From contig NC_080419.1 in NCBI RefSeq assembly GCF_029873635.1, positions 65,514,323-65,578,322 on the forward strand: DNA of 64,000 nt, in the 5' to 3' direction. This document shows positions 10,742 to 22,239 of this stretch, piece by piece. The notes beneath the pieces were generated by a model, which was given only the letters and a program-made list of their open reading frames with translations, was not told the DNA's origin and did no database searches. This DNA comes from Malania oleifera (Eukaryota > Streptophyta > Magnoliopsida > Santalales > Ximeniaceae). The stretch's first letter is position 1, and every line of letters begins with the position of its first letter. The translations under genes were made by a program, and so were the position numbers.

Positions 10742-11332
10742 CTAGGCCCGTTTCCTCTTATTTTTCTTTGAATCATCTGCTTCAGCCGTAACTTCTGGTG
10801 CTGGGACAACTGGTTGACTGGCGATGAGCGTCTCGGGTCGAGGAACTTCTTTCCTGCTTCTTGAAGTGTTGGCGGCCTCCGCTGTCTCAAGAGGATCATT
10901 ATGTTCTTGTTGTTGTGGCTGCTGGTATTCTTGAGGACTAGGCTGAGGTTCCACGAGAAATTCATCTTCTTCTAAAATGTCCAACTGCATGCTCAATGCA
11001 TTAATGGTATCCCGCAATTTAGTATAATGATTGACTTGAGTTTGCATGAACTGCTGGAGCATGTTCACCATCTGTGTCATGCTATCCTCAAAAATTCCGG
11101 ATGACGTACAACTCTTAGGGATATGTTGTGGCTGATATTGCCGTCGAGGATTGTCTGGATAGTATGTCAGCTCATATGCATCTCTACCACTGATTATGCT
11201 GATAGGGTGTACTATCATGGGTGCCCGATTATATCGTGTATTCCACTGTGGGACACTTTCAGCTAAGTAATCAAAGAATAATAGTACCTGATCTGGATCC
11301 TTACTGACGCGTTCTCCATTGCACATGGTCTA
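10742..11332 (-). pseudogene. Element C gag, middle and C-terminal part
   Basis: This is an open frame of 194 residues. It starts MCNGERVSKDPDQVLLFFDYLAE, the helix that follows the capsid core in Athila/TAT gags, then a Pro/Gln-rich region (PQPSPQEYQQPQQQ) and a basic end (KKNKRKR). The D copy at 30236-30830 aligns along its length. A stop near 11330 separates it from the N-terminal part. Confidence 0.8.
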
Positions 11333-11339
11333 GACAAAG

Positions 11340-11875
11340 TACTTGCAATCAGGGGTAAAAGCAGTATAAAAACAATCAGCTAACCTCCATGAGTCAAACC
11401 CGTGACGTGGACAAGTACTTAGTAGATCCTTAAATCACTCCAAGCAAGCCTGAAAAGTCTCATCACCTTGCTCCACAAATTGTATAATCTGTTCGTGCAA
11501 AAATTAAGTTTTCTGTGAGGGACAAAACATATGCAGAAATTCACGCTCCATATCAGCCTAAGTAGTGATAGAGTGAGGTCTCAAGGAATGAAACCACATC
11601 TGTGCCCCATCCTGCAAAGAAGCAATAAATAAACTCAGTCTAGTAGATTCTTCAGTTCTAGCATGAGAGAAAAACATATTGCAGGTTAACTCAAACTCTG
11701 ATAAGTGCTTACATGGGCACTCAGATTCTGTCCCATAGAACTGGGATAGCAATGACATCCTCCCGTGCTGCATCATGAAATCAAACTCTTCATTAGGCAA
11801 AACAGTGAAAGAGGATGTAATGGCATATTCAAACTGCAAAAAGTCCATTATCATGTGCAGTGCAGGCGCAACCAT
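11340..11875 (-). pseudogene. Element C gag, N-terminal capsid part
   Basis: I place the start at the ATG at 11875 (MVAPALHMIMDF) because the D copy starts with the equivalent Met; a longer reading from 11908 enters poly-T-derived sequence. The frame contains SQFYGTESECPCKHLSEFELTCNMF and then RLSLFIASLQDGAQMWFHSL, the retrotransposon gag fold of Athila-type elements. It stops near 11558; the continuation to 11340 is recognisable but broken. Confidence 0.8.
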
Positions 11876-12022
11876 ATTTATGTGTTTGTTTTTTTTTTCA
11901 AAACTCAATTTTTTTCTTTTTCTTTTTTTGTTTTGTTTTGTTTTGTTTTTTTTTTTTTTTCTTTTTCAATGGGCTAATTAAAATGACAGGATAAACGCTT
12001 ATTTAAGACTAAGGCTAACATT

Positions 12023-12040
12023 CCCCGACAATGGCGCCAA
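12023..12040 (-). other. Primer-binding site of element C
   Basis: On the minus strand this reads TTGGCGCCATTGTCGGGG, close to TGGCGCCGTTGCCGGGG, the Asp-tRNA-type site used by Athila elements. It lies five bases after the LTR end GAGTGAGTCA. Confidence 0.8.
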
Positions 12041-12045
12041 ATACT

Positions 12046-12851
12046 TGACTCACTCGAAAAATGAGCAGCTCAGAAGCTATCCCAAGTATAGGAGTTATGT
12101 CATGTAATACTCAGCCCAAAGTCTAGATCATCTCCTCAGAGAATGCATTTTAATCTTAAATTTTACGCTTTCCCAACCGAAATTAAAAGTTACTGAACTC
12201 AATTCAGATTCAAGGTTTTCGAGATTGGTTGAGATTTATTTTAACAAATTAAATGAACACGCAAATTAAAACCCTAAACCTAGCATACACTGAATTAAAG
12301 AGTAAAAATGGAAACCCTACGTCTAATTAGGCAAGAATCGGATCACGCGTTAACTAAAGACAGTAACTTTGAACACGGAATTAAAACACACAATGGCAAA
12401 ACTCATTCAAACACATACGAAGACGATAAAAACCAAATCTTTAACAAAATGAAAAACTTGAACTAAAATTAATCATTAACGACTTAAACGAGAATGGAAC
12501 ACAATAAAAACACGAGCTTTAATAAAATAGACATTAAACTAAGTCAGGCTTCAACCAAACGACTGATTTAATAAAAATAATAATTTTTTTTTTTGTATTT
12601 TATTCTCTTTTTATATTTTTTTTCTTCTAGAAATCAAACGAACCTAGTTAAACAAAAAAGGGAAATTAACTCAAGCAAACAATACAAAAAAAAAAACAAC
12701 TTTAATATAAAAGTAATACTCAATTAAAAAAAAAGAATTTAAAATTCTTAATAAATAACTCAACCTGAAATTAAAATTATACTTCAATTGAAATAATAAA
12801 AAAAACCATTAATATTACTTAAAGTAAAATAAAAGAGAAAGTAAGAAGAAA

Positions 12852-12887
<36 letters not shown>

Positions 12888-14021
12888 AGCCGTGGAAGGT
12901 GGCTCTCGGGCGGTGCTGGAGGTCTGGTGTTGCTGGTCTGGCCTGGTGGCTCTCGGGTTTGTTGGTGTTTGAATGTTGTGTTGGAGCTCTCAATTGGTGC
13001 TGTGGTGGCCGAGGATGGTGGAGCTTCTAAAGAAGCCTTCGACTGCTGGAGGTCTAGTCGGTGTGGTTCAGCTTGTGGCTGTTGCTGTGGTGGTGTTCGG
13101 GTCGGCTACAGCTGGTGTAGAGGGTGACTATTGCAGTGGCTAGGAGTAGGGGTGCTGGAACAGAGGAGCTTCATGAGGGCCGACAGTAAGAGGTGGTCTT
13201 AGCTGCTGCAGAGGGGAGTCGTGGTCGCTAGTGTGGTGCTTGGAGGTAAGGAAGAAAATAGAGGGAGTCAAAGATAAATAGCAGAGGGGCAGGGAAAGAG
13301 AGAATAAAAGAGGGAGAGAAAGAGAAGACAGAGAGAGAGTTGGAGGAAGAAGATAAGGGAGCAAGGGGGAATGAGAAGGGAGAGCTGGGAGAAGGAGAAG
13401 GGCTGAGAGTGCGGGAAAAAAGAACGGAGAACGAGAGGGAAAGAGAGGGGGCGTAGAGGAGAGACAGGGAAGAGAGTTGAGAGAGGAGGGTGTGCTGGGC
13501 ACACAAAGGCTGCTGCCAGAAGGAGGAGAAAGAAGGAATTATAAAGGGGAGGGGGGAGTATGCCCTATGCACGACCCGGATGGCTGATGGGTTCAACTTG
13601 ACCCGGCCATGCATGGCCAGGTCACATCAAGCTTAATCCTTTATATTTTTTTATTTATTTTTTCTCATTTTTCTTTCAGCGATCATGGCCAATTTTTACC
13701 TTCCTGGAGCCCCTTTCTCTTGGAACTCAAAACATGGAAGTTGTAGATAATCCTCTCATCTTTCTCTAGAAATTCAAGTTGTCTCGATCAGAGCTCGAAT
13801 AGGAAAATTATGCATGAATTACAAACTAATGAATGTTTTGGCTCACGGGAATTTTGTTGCGATAAAAAAAATACCAAAAATTCATAAATTGCTCAATAAA
13901 ATTCATAAATTATAAGCAGGGCACTTTTTAAAAATATTGAGAGTAATTAGACATTAATTAAAAATAGAAGCCCTAATGCATGGATTAAGATGCCCGATTA
14001 CGTAGTTTTAGCGCGTAATCA
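12046..14021 (-). repeat. 5' LTR of element C
   Basis: Reading the minus strand it starts TGATTACGCGCT near 14021 and ends GAGTGAGTCA at 12046, about 1.98 kb. It aligns with the B and D LTRs in order: start block, a TATA-like TTTATAATT near 13545, a long pyrimidine-rich stretch (13140-13530), a CT microsatellite (12856-12884), and the terminal CCTATACTTGGGATAGCTTC block. A near-perfect palindrome lies at 13600-13623. Open frames in the pyrimidine stretch are compositional. Confidence 0.85.
12856..12884. repeat. (GA)n microsatellite
   Basis: About fourteen GA units, at the position where the B LTR has a CT run (22187-22236). Confidence 0.95.
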
Positions 14022-14773
14022 TGGAGACATGGCTTTTGGTGAGAAAGTTATGGGGTAGCGTACTTTGGTAAAGGAAGAGAAAAAAATGCTAGAAAACTAT
14101 AGTAGCAGCTGCAATGAACATATTATTTTGGTGGAGCTAGATACCCCAGGCGGAAATGCAGGGAGTTCTATCTTGGGTCAACAATATCACAACATAAATT
14201 GCAGCAAAAATGGGCATAAATGCAGGTGGAGCTACAGACTCAGGGCAGAGATGATATTGTTCATATTGCAGGGAGTTTCAGCTCTGGAGATCAGCAGAAT
14301 CATGGTGGGCCCAAGTGAGCTATCAGACCACCACTCAGGTATAAATTTGACATTCTGGTGTTTTATGTATTTAATACTACCAACATTAAGATTTCTACTA
14401 TTTTTCAAGTTGCAGTGCATAACAAAGGAAAAAGTAGATGGATGGCTATTACGGTGGAGGAAATAGAAGTATTGCATAAGAACTAGGTGTGGGAGTTGGT
14501 GAGGCTTCCAGTAGGGAAGAGGGTAATAGGATGCAAGGGAGTGATGTATCTATTGTTTATGAATAACATGCTATTGGCTGGGAAGGATTTGATTTAGGCT
14601 AATCAGTGGGGAACTATATTGAAAGGTTTTGACATAAATGTTTTGGGTACGACCAAGAAGGGCCTTGGTTTGAAGATTCACATGGACAAACCTGCAGGGA
14701 GATTAGAGTTATCTCAGGGTGGCTTTGTGGACATAACTATAGGGAGACTTTGTTTGCCATTTTAGGGGAGTTC
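14022..14773 (+). pseudogene. Copia reverse transcriptase debris
   Basis: From about 14436 the translation reads MAITVEEIEVLHKN, VWELVRLPVGKRVIGCKGV, then MNNMLLAGKDLI, ILKGFDINVLGTTKKGLGLKIH and GRLELSQGGFV. These are the N-terminal and C-terminal portions of a Ty1/copia RT with the central catalytic part removed between GCKGV and the MNNML segment. In the second segment the usual YVDDML is changed to FMNNML, so even the remaining catalytic motif is lost. I could not identify 14022-14430. Confidence 0.65.
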
Positions 14774-16618
14774 TGTTGGCCTAACATGGCTTTTGAATCT
14801 TATTTTGATGATAACAAATAAAGGTAAATTTAACATGTTGTGGTTAAGTGATGATGTTTCAGGAAATCAAGTATATGAAGTTCAAAAATTCAAGTATCAT
14901 GAGTTCAAGATCACAAGTGTAATTAAATGTTCATACTCCAAACAACAAGTGATCAAAAGGAAGCTTAAAGGGAAAAAGACAGACAAACTTTATGAAAGCT
15001 TAAAGGATATTGAAGCTCAAGACAAAACGGACTCAAAGCAAAGATATAAAAGAAGACTTCAAGTTTAGAAAGTTTTAAAGTCTTAAGGAAGTCCTGTGTA
15101 AGTACTTCATTTAAATATCAAAATGAATGTTTTGAAGCTCATTAGGGTTATTCATGGACTTAGAGACCTTATTTTGAAAACCCTTGAAAATATCTTTCTA
15201 AAGTATCAAAACAAGTTGGCAAGAGTTTTTGGAAACAAAGTTTAAAAACAGTGTTTTAACTGTTCAGGTGACTAACCCTTGTCTGGTCAGGCGACAGATA
15301 ATTTTGCTGAATTAAATTTGGATGACAGTATAGGCTTAAGTGACTTACCCCTATGAGATTAGGCGACTGACCTTGTTTTGACCTTGAAATTACAATGTAT
15401 TTAAAGATCAAGGGATTGACCCCGATGAGTTCAGGCGACTGACCTTCGTAATGGCTAGTTTAAAACAACATTTAAATGTTTCCAAAATGAGTTGCTTGTG
15501 CCCCAAACTTTGTCAAAACTTGGGAAACACTCCAAGTAACTTGGGCAACACAAAAATATGACTTTTTAGCTTTATAAAAACATGATTTCTTAAATCAAAT
15601 TGAATACCATGAATTGAAAATCTAATTTCAAGCCTATATTTCTTATACTCTCTCAAAACCTTCTTGCACACATATACTTGTAGAGATTTTCTAAGAAATA
15701 CTGAGTTATTGTTCATCGATCTCTAAGCACAACTTTTGAGTTTTGAATCAATCAAAGAAAGATATCGGTTATATACTCTTTGAGCTTCAATTTTTTCATT
15801 GATATTTACATTGAAGTAATGATTAGTTGTGTTATATCTCGTACTAATATGCTCTATTTGAGAGTAATTCTTGTACGCAAGAAATTTTTCTTATTTTCTT
15901 GTATTCTTGATGGTTTAGAGTTGTTGAATCGTTGTACGGAGCATAGGGTATCACTTTGAGAGGAGGCCTCCAATCTATTGAAGGGGTGTTGTAATGGTTT
16001 GCTCCACCTGAAAAGGAGAGTTATAGTGGAATCCTTAGGTGGTGTGCCCAATGCAAGGACGTAGGCGGGTATAGCTTAACCTCGTAAAAACTCGGTTTCA
16101 CTCTCTTCCCTTGCTCTTTAATTTTCTACATATATAAATTGCATGGTTGCTTATTTAAGCATAGGAAACAAAACTGATATTGAGATTGAGAAAACTTTAA
16201 TTAAAGGGAGTACATTGATTAATCTTTTGTGGAAACCTTAAAGGGAGTACATTGATTAATTGTTTGCAGAAACCTTGATTATAGGAAGTGCATTGATCAA
16301 GGAACCTAATTGACAACAAAGATTGAATCTTCGAAGCACTGTTGTAATTCATATATTATTTAAGTAACTTGTGGATTGTGTTGATTTATTGATTGATTGG
16401 GTGTTGGTTTAAATTGCTACAAGATCAAGTTGATACACTTTCCAATTAAGATTTAAAAGTGAATGTGATTTTCCTATGAATATTGTAATTGAAATTCAAA
16501 ACCATCCTTGTGTGATTGCTAAGAATAAAATAAGTTGGGAAAAATTTATTAAAAGAATTCAAAAAAAAATTTATAAAACCAATTCAGCCCCCCTCTTGGG
16601 ACTACACCTTACTTTTCA
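14774..16618 (+). repeat. Copia LTR (element K)
   Basis: It starts TGTTGGCCTAACATGG and ends CTTACTTTTCA, followed by a primer-binding site. L at 26967 shares its beginning (TTTTGAATCTTATTTTGATG) and its middle. A TATA-like TTTATAAAAA lies at 15571, and the GGACGTAGGCGGG...CCTCGTAAAA block at 16057. The last part, a C-rich run before GGGACTACACC, resembles the E and F LTR ends. Confidence 0.85.
15262..15460. repeat. CAGGCGACTGACC motif cluster in K LTR
   Basis: Variants of CAGGCGACTGACC occur near 15265, 15287, 15360 and 15433, with a related GGGATTGACCCC near 15410. All lie upstream of the TATA-like box at 15571. Confidence 0.65.
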
Positions 16619-16819
16619 ATTAGTATCAGAGCAAGGTTGTAGCGAATCTTAACCTAGTAGCTAAATAAAGATCTTTATGGCACACCTAGGCATAGTTCCC
16701 TTTGCCGAGGATCAATCCTCAACTAGGTCTCTTATCTTTTGTGGTCTTAACTATACTTTTTGGAAACAAAGAATAAGAATCTACCTTCAAACTATGGATG
16801 GTAAAGCATGGAGGGTTGT
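16619..16819 (+). pseudogene. Element K primer-binding site and gag start, truncated
   Basis: TTAGTATCAGAGC (16619-16631) is a Met-tRNA-type primer-binding site with one change. An ATG at 16677 opens a frame reading MAHLGIVPFAEDQSSTRSL, then FCGLNYTFWKQRIRIYLQ and GKAWRVV. This is the N-terminus of a SIRE/copia gag, as in elements E and F. It is cut after 47 codons by the LTR of element B. Confidence 0.8.
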
Positions 16820-17463
16820 TGATTACATGCTTAAACTGCGTAATTAGGCGTTTTAATTTATGCATTAGAGCTTATATTTTTAAATAAATACCTAATTACT
16901 CTCAATATTTTAACACGGTATCTTATTTATAATATTTGGGTTTTATCAAGTAATTTATGAATTTTTGGAATTTTTTTTATCATAGAAAAATTTTCGGGAG
17001 CTAAAATAGGCATCAATTTGTAATTCGTGCATAACTTTTCCATCCGAGCTCCGATTATGATGATTCAAAATTCTGGAGAAAGATAAGAAACTTATCTAAA
17101 ATTTATTGCTTCGAGCATTGAGAGAAATAGGCTCCAAGAGGATCAAAATCACCCTTGTTTTCCAAGAAATAAAAAAAGAAAAAAAATTTAAAATTTATTT
17201 GATGTAATCCGGCCATGCAGTCGGGTCGAGTCCTTTGGTCCGAGTCTTTCTTGGGCTCGCTGGGCGTAGGGCATTCTCTCTTCCTCCCCTTATATTTCTC
17301 TCTTCCCCAACTGCTACAACTGAGCCCCATCTTCCCTTCTCCTTCACCTTCCCCTTCCCTCCCTCTTCTCTCCCTCTTCTCTCTTGACCAGCCTCTTTTC
17401 CCTTTCTTTCTCTCCTCCCCTCAACTCTCTCTCCTTTCTGCCTTAGCCGGCAACCCCAGCCAT
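16820..17463 (+). repeat. Truncated 5' LTR of element B
   Basis: It matches the first 640 bp or so of the 3' LTR (21189 onward), from TGATTACATGCTTAAA through the pyrimidine-rich segment to GCCGGCAACCCC. It then jumps into unrelated sequence. About 1.1 kb of LTR, the primer-binding site and the gag start are missing. Confidence 0.85.
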
Positions 17464-17690
17464 TCTCGAATACTTGTAATCTTGGGTGGAGGAATCACCC
17501 AAACGTCTCATGGAGGAATGATTAGTCCTGTTTATCATTGTTATAGTATCAACAAGTTCCTCAACCTTATGGACCGTCTCCATAACTAACATATCATCTA
17601 GTTGCAGCTCCTCAACCATAGTATTAGCCACAACAGATTCATCATAGTTACGCATCTCCGGGATTTCAATCAAATTTAGCTCCTATTCCA
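17464..17690. other. Unassigned insert between B LTR and gag
   Basis: I see no match to other parts of the window. The minus strand has an open frame of 76 residues rich in Val, Glu and Met with no motif that I recognise. It probably belongs to rearranged element sequence. Confidence 0.3.
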
Positions 17691-18300
17691 ACAAAGAAAT
17701 CTCCTGATGATAGCATGGCGCAAATGGCAAACATGTTTTAGAAATTCATGCAGATTCACGTCATGACCAACAATCAGAGTAATCAAGCCTTTAGTGAATT
17801 AAAAGTTGCCATGAATAAGATAAGTATGCAGCTGAATACCCTGGGAAAAGGGAAATTCTTTGCACAGCCTCAGCCTAATCCTCAGGTATATAGAGAGCAA
17901 TAGCAACTGGTGCATAATGTTTCAGGTGATGCGTTTGAGTCAACTAAAGCAATTATTACCTTGAGAATTGGAAAAAAAGTTGCTCATTCTAAAATGCCCA
18001 TTGATCAACAAACAGTTGCTCCAGCACCTGAAATGACAGCTAAGACAGATAAGGGAAAAGAAAAATCAGATGAATCCATCTCAGGTTTAACAAATTCAGA
18101 TAATAAGAAGGATAATTAAGGAGTATCAACCTATGGCACCCTATCCTCAGCAGTTGACATCTAGTCAAAAGAATAAGTATCACACCAAAATCCAAGAAAT
18201 ATTCAAACAGGTGAAGATCAATATTCCACTTCTAGAGGTCATACAACAAATCCATGCATATGCAAAATTCCTTAAAGACCTATGCACAATAAAATAGAAA
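17690..18300 (+). pseudogene. Element B gag C-terminal part
   Basis: Translation gives AQMANMF, KISMQLNTLGKGKFFAQPQPNPQ, then KKVAHSKMPIDQQTVAPAPEMTAKT. These correspond to the Pro/Gln-rich gag region of elements C and D. Near 18210-18290 the sequence reads KVNIPLLEVIQQIHAYAKFLKDLC, the hallmark linker before Athila protease. Stops at 17740, 17901 and 18117 break the frame. Confidence 0.75.
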
Positions 18301-18960
18301 TTTAACATGAAGAAAAAAGGCTTTCTTGACTGAGCAAGTTAGTGCATTGATATTAAGTTAGACTCCACAGAAACTTAGAGACCCTGGTTCTCCCACTATT
18401 TCGATCATGATTGGTGAATCTCGTATTGGGAGAGCTCTACTTGATCTGGGGAGTAGTGTGAACTTGCTCCCATTTTTGATATATAAACAGCTGGATTTAG
18501 GTGAGCTGAAGAAAACTACGATGATGTTATAGTTGGCAGATAGATCTGTCAAAGCTCCGTAAGGCGTTGTTGAGGATGTATTGGTTCAGGTTGACAAATT
18601 TTACTACCCTGTGGACTTCGTTGTTCTGGACATGCAGCAGTCTATTTCCACCACATATCAGAGCCCTATTATTCTTGGTCGACCATTCCTTGCTACTTCT
18701 AATGCCTTGATTAACTGTCGAAGAGGAGTACTCAAGCTCACGTTTGGAAATATGACACTGAAGATGAACGTGTTTAATAAGACGCCGACTGGGTGTGATG
18801 ATTCAGAAGTACACGTATTAGATGTGGTAGATGACTTGGATATGCTGGAGTTGTTTTCAACATTTGGTCCTGATGGTGCATTTAAGAATGAAGGTCCCGA
18901 ACAACTTAAGGTGATTGATGAAAATGTTCCCTTGATTAGCGTGTTACTTGAATCGTAGGA
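18300..18960 (+). pseudogene. Element B retropepsin-like protease
   Basis: This is the Athila-type aspartic protease. The first part (about 18358-18560) reads RDPGSPTISIMIGESRIGRALLDLGSSVNLLPF, where Athila relatives have D-L-G-A-S as active site. The second part is an open frame at 18581-18958 with QVDKFYYPVDFVVLD, IILGRPFLATSNALINCRRGVLKLTFGNMT and an acidic tail. A stop near 18530 and one near 18561 separate them. The DLGSSV motif keeps the catalytic Asp. RT and RNase H, which should follow, are absent. Confidence 0.8.
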
Positions 18961-19189
18961 GTAGTCCACAAAGATAGATGCAATACCGATCCGTGATGTG
19001 CGATGGAGACCATCGGAGTTGACAATCTTAGAAATCATCTATCCTATCACCGACATGTCATGCAACCCTCGGGTTGATAATATTCTAAAACTACTCTGCT
19101 ACCAATCAAACACAAATGCAAGATAAGTGGCAGTTCTTTTCAGAAGTCAAGATCATATTTGAGAAGACGGGTTGCCCTAATCGAAAAGC

Positions 19190-19330
19190 CTAGTTCGAGA
19201 AATTGGTTGATGCGTGCTGGGCTTACCGAAATGCAGTCAAGAAAATTTCAGGGATGACTCCATATAGGTTGATTTACAGTAAGATGTTATGTACCTATTA
19301 AAATTCAGCATTATGTATTATGGATTATAA
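19190..19330 (+). pseudogene. Element B integrase scrap
   Basis: Translation near 19200-19295 gives LVDACWAYRNAVKKISGMTPYRLIY. This is the end of the Athila/TAT integrase core, whose usual form has LWAYRTA and a G-M-S-PYRLVYG end. Sequence from 18960 to 19190 is not clearly assignable. A large deletion removed the rest of pol. Confidence 0.65.
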
Positions 19331-21188
19331 AAAAGATTGACTTTTTTACTTTAGAATTCCATAGGGTTCATAAAGTTCCAGGTGCGTGCGCTTACAGAAT
19401 CCAAGAGGAAAGTCTATGACAAGGACCACTTAGTGAAGAAGCAGATGAAGCTGCTACATAAACTCAAGGATAAACAACCCTTCCCAAATCAGCAAGACCC
19501 TTTTCGACCATTCTATTTTATTGTTTTTCCTTTTCATTTTTTTTCTTCTTTTCGTCTTATTTGTTTTCATTTGCATCTTTCTTTTCGTTTTTTTTTTAGT
19601 CGCTTTAGTTGGTAGTGATGTTCTATGAGTTTGTGCACCCATGAACAGTTTTTCTATTTCCCCTATGCTTTCACATTGAGGACAATGTTCTACTTTAGTT
19701 GGGGGGTGAGCACTTGCATGTGACACTATGCATGTATATTTGCTAGGTTTTATATATTAATTTTTTTTAAAAAAAAAAACAAGAAAAAAAGAAAGAGCAT
19801 TGAGGATTAACGATTATGTCATAATTAACATTGACTTATACCCTTTACATACTTGCATATAAACTAAGAATTACACACTTGAGTCATTTATGCGTAGTTT
19901 CTCTTTATATGACTCTGTAACTCCATGAAGAATTGATCAGTAGTACACGTGTTAATCTGGCTATATAAACTCTTGTATTTACATGACATCTCATGAGGCT
20001 GAATAGACACATTCACGTGATTCATTGCACTTAGGGTTCCTTGTGAGCACTGAGAAAACACCCGTGCTGACTATGACACCTTGTGAGGTATCCTTGAGTT
20101 ATTTATCATCCTTTTAAGTGTTAACATCAAATCAGAGTTCACGAAACTCAGTTCTCTTTTCTTCTGGAAGATTCTTTGTACTCTAGTCTTTGTTTTTTAT
20201 TTGCTAGCCTAGAGGTGACATCTATTGGAGAGATAGAAACCTAGGTCTTGTAGCCTACTCAAGATGTGAAGGCTGAACCACCCTAGAAATAGACTTAGTT
20301 CATGGACCACTGTTCGAGCTTAATTCCTATTGATGGTTTGAAGACAACAAAAGAAGTGTAATGATTATCCTAATTGATCAATAAAAGACAAAAATTGAAG
20401 AATGAGTAGAAGAAAGAATTAGAAATAGAAATGCCCATGAAATGAAATGCTAATGTCTGCTCCATAGAAATACCACAAAAAAAGTCAAGGACACGACACA
20501 TATTCTCCACGTGTAAAGATTCTTTAACCATTTAATTCCTCATATGTATTCATGCCAAGTTTGTGAATAATTTGATCTAAGGTGGCTTCAGTTGGACATG
20601 GCGAGTAGGTGAGAAGATGCTACGGTGAAGGACCCGACACCTCATGGATAGGCTAGATCCTTCTCAGACTAGTCCACTCCATACATTTAGCGCTTGTTCC
20701 TTGCAATATGTGGGATGTTTGATCACAACACTCCTCCTCATATATGATGAGTGAACCCATTCTTTTTTAGTGTTCTTGAGGGTATACCAATTAGGTTGAT
20801 TCAAAACGATCATTTTGTAGGTGTCCACTAGTATCCTAGGTGTAATAAGTCACACACATCACACACACCTCGAGATTTCGTCTATTTATACTCAAATTTA
20901 TATGACCGCATTAACTCTAAATAGTACCTCTAGTTAACTTCATGTGAGTATATTATTCTTAATTGCTATATAAACAATGAAACTTACATGAGTGATGTGC
21001 TTTGGAGTTGTGTGCATTGAATATGAACAAACTTGTGTGAAATTCAGTTATATTCCTGTATGTGAAACGGTATGATTCGGTTGTATGGGTATTAATTTCA
21101 TGTTTGCTGGAGTTAGTAATTTTGGATACCGCCTTGAAATTCATTCACGTTATTTGCTAAAGACTAGCAAAACGTTAGTTGGGGGGTG
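19331..21188 (+). other. Element B 3' untranslated region and polypurine tract
   Basis: There is no credible gene here. The block CTATGCTTTCACATTGAGGA near 19664 and the following 800 bp are shared with the tail of element D (41232-42090). The block itself is also shared with element C (near 10035). The region ends with GTTAGTTGGGGGGTG (21174-21188), a purine-rich tract directly before the 3' LTR start TGATTACACGC. The short frame at 19382-19615 ends in a Phe-rich poly-T translation and is not convincing. Confidence 0.75.
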
Positions 21189-22183
21189 TGATTACACGCT
21201 TAAACAACGTAATTAGGCATTTTAATTTGTGCATTAGAGTTTATATTTTTAATTAAATACATAATTACTCTCAATATTTTAACACGGTGTCCTATTATGA
21301 ATTTTTGCTAGTTTTTTAATCATAGGAAAATTTTCGGGAGCTAAAACCGACATCAGTTCGTAATTCGCACATAACTTTTCCATCCAAGTTCTAATCGAGA
21401 TGATTCAAAATTCTGGAGAAAGACGATAAGATTATCTACAATGTCGTGCTTCAAGCTTATAGAGAAATGGGCTCTAGAAGGGTCAAAATTACCCTTGTTC
21501 GCCAAGAAATACAAAAAAAAAATAATAAATAAATAAAAATAAAAATTTATTTTATGTGACCCAGCCATGCAGTCGGGTCAGGTCCTTCGGTCCGGGTCTT
21601 TCTTGGGCTCACTATGCATATGGCATTCTCTCTCCCTCCCCTTATATTTCTCTCTTTCCCAGCTACTGCAACCAAGCCCCATCTTCCCTTCTCCTTCACC
21701 TTCCCTTTCTGTCCCTCTTTTCTCCCTCTTCTCTCTCAGCCAGCCTCTTTTCCTTTTCCTTTTCTCCTCCCCTCACTCTCTCTCCTTTCTCCCATAGCTG
21801 GCAGCCCCTGCCTCCTTTCTCTCTTCTCTCCTTCTCTTCCCTTCTTTCCTCCTCCTTCCCTTACTTCTATCCTCTTCCTTGCTACCATCACTTTCTTCCT
21901 TCTCCCTGGGACTACCTACAAATCAGCCACCCCGCCAGTGACCTGCGGCCACCTGCAGATCAGCCACCCCAAGAGCTCCCTGGCCAAAGCTGCACTGCTG
22001 CTCTGCTGCAACTCCAGGCATCCTAACTGCTTTGTTGCAACTCCGAAACTCCCAAGTTGCTGCTGCCAACCACTAGTCTCCAGGTTGTCCAGGCTCCTAC
22101 TGCCACACCCGAGAGTCTTCACTGCTATTGCCAAGAACTCCAGAACAACCGAGAGCTGCTCCAGCCACGGCCAATAGTTTAAT

Positions 22184-22239
<56 letters not shown>

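Larger units (their letters stand above)
9963..14021 (-). mobile_element. Element C: Athila-like, gag-only, 3'-truncated LTR retrotransposon
   Basis: On the minus strand it runs 5' LTR (14021 to 12046), primer-binding site, gag, a conserved C-terminal module, then an untranslated tail (CTTTCACATTGAGGACA block near 10035). No 3' LTR is left; the match to related elements stops near 9963. Element D on the other strand has the same structure: gag joined to the same tail with no protease, RT or integrase. This resembles the non-autonomous gag-containing class reported in plants as TR-GAG. Confidence 0.75.

Noticed and set aside
13140..13614. Overlapping minus-strand open frames rich in Ser, Leu, Pro and Phe (also 21556-22177, 29148-29612, 17215-17589)
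   Set aside because: They lie in the pyrimidine-rich part of Athila-type LTRs, in several frames at once, and have no domain. The bias alone removes stop codons.
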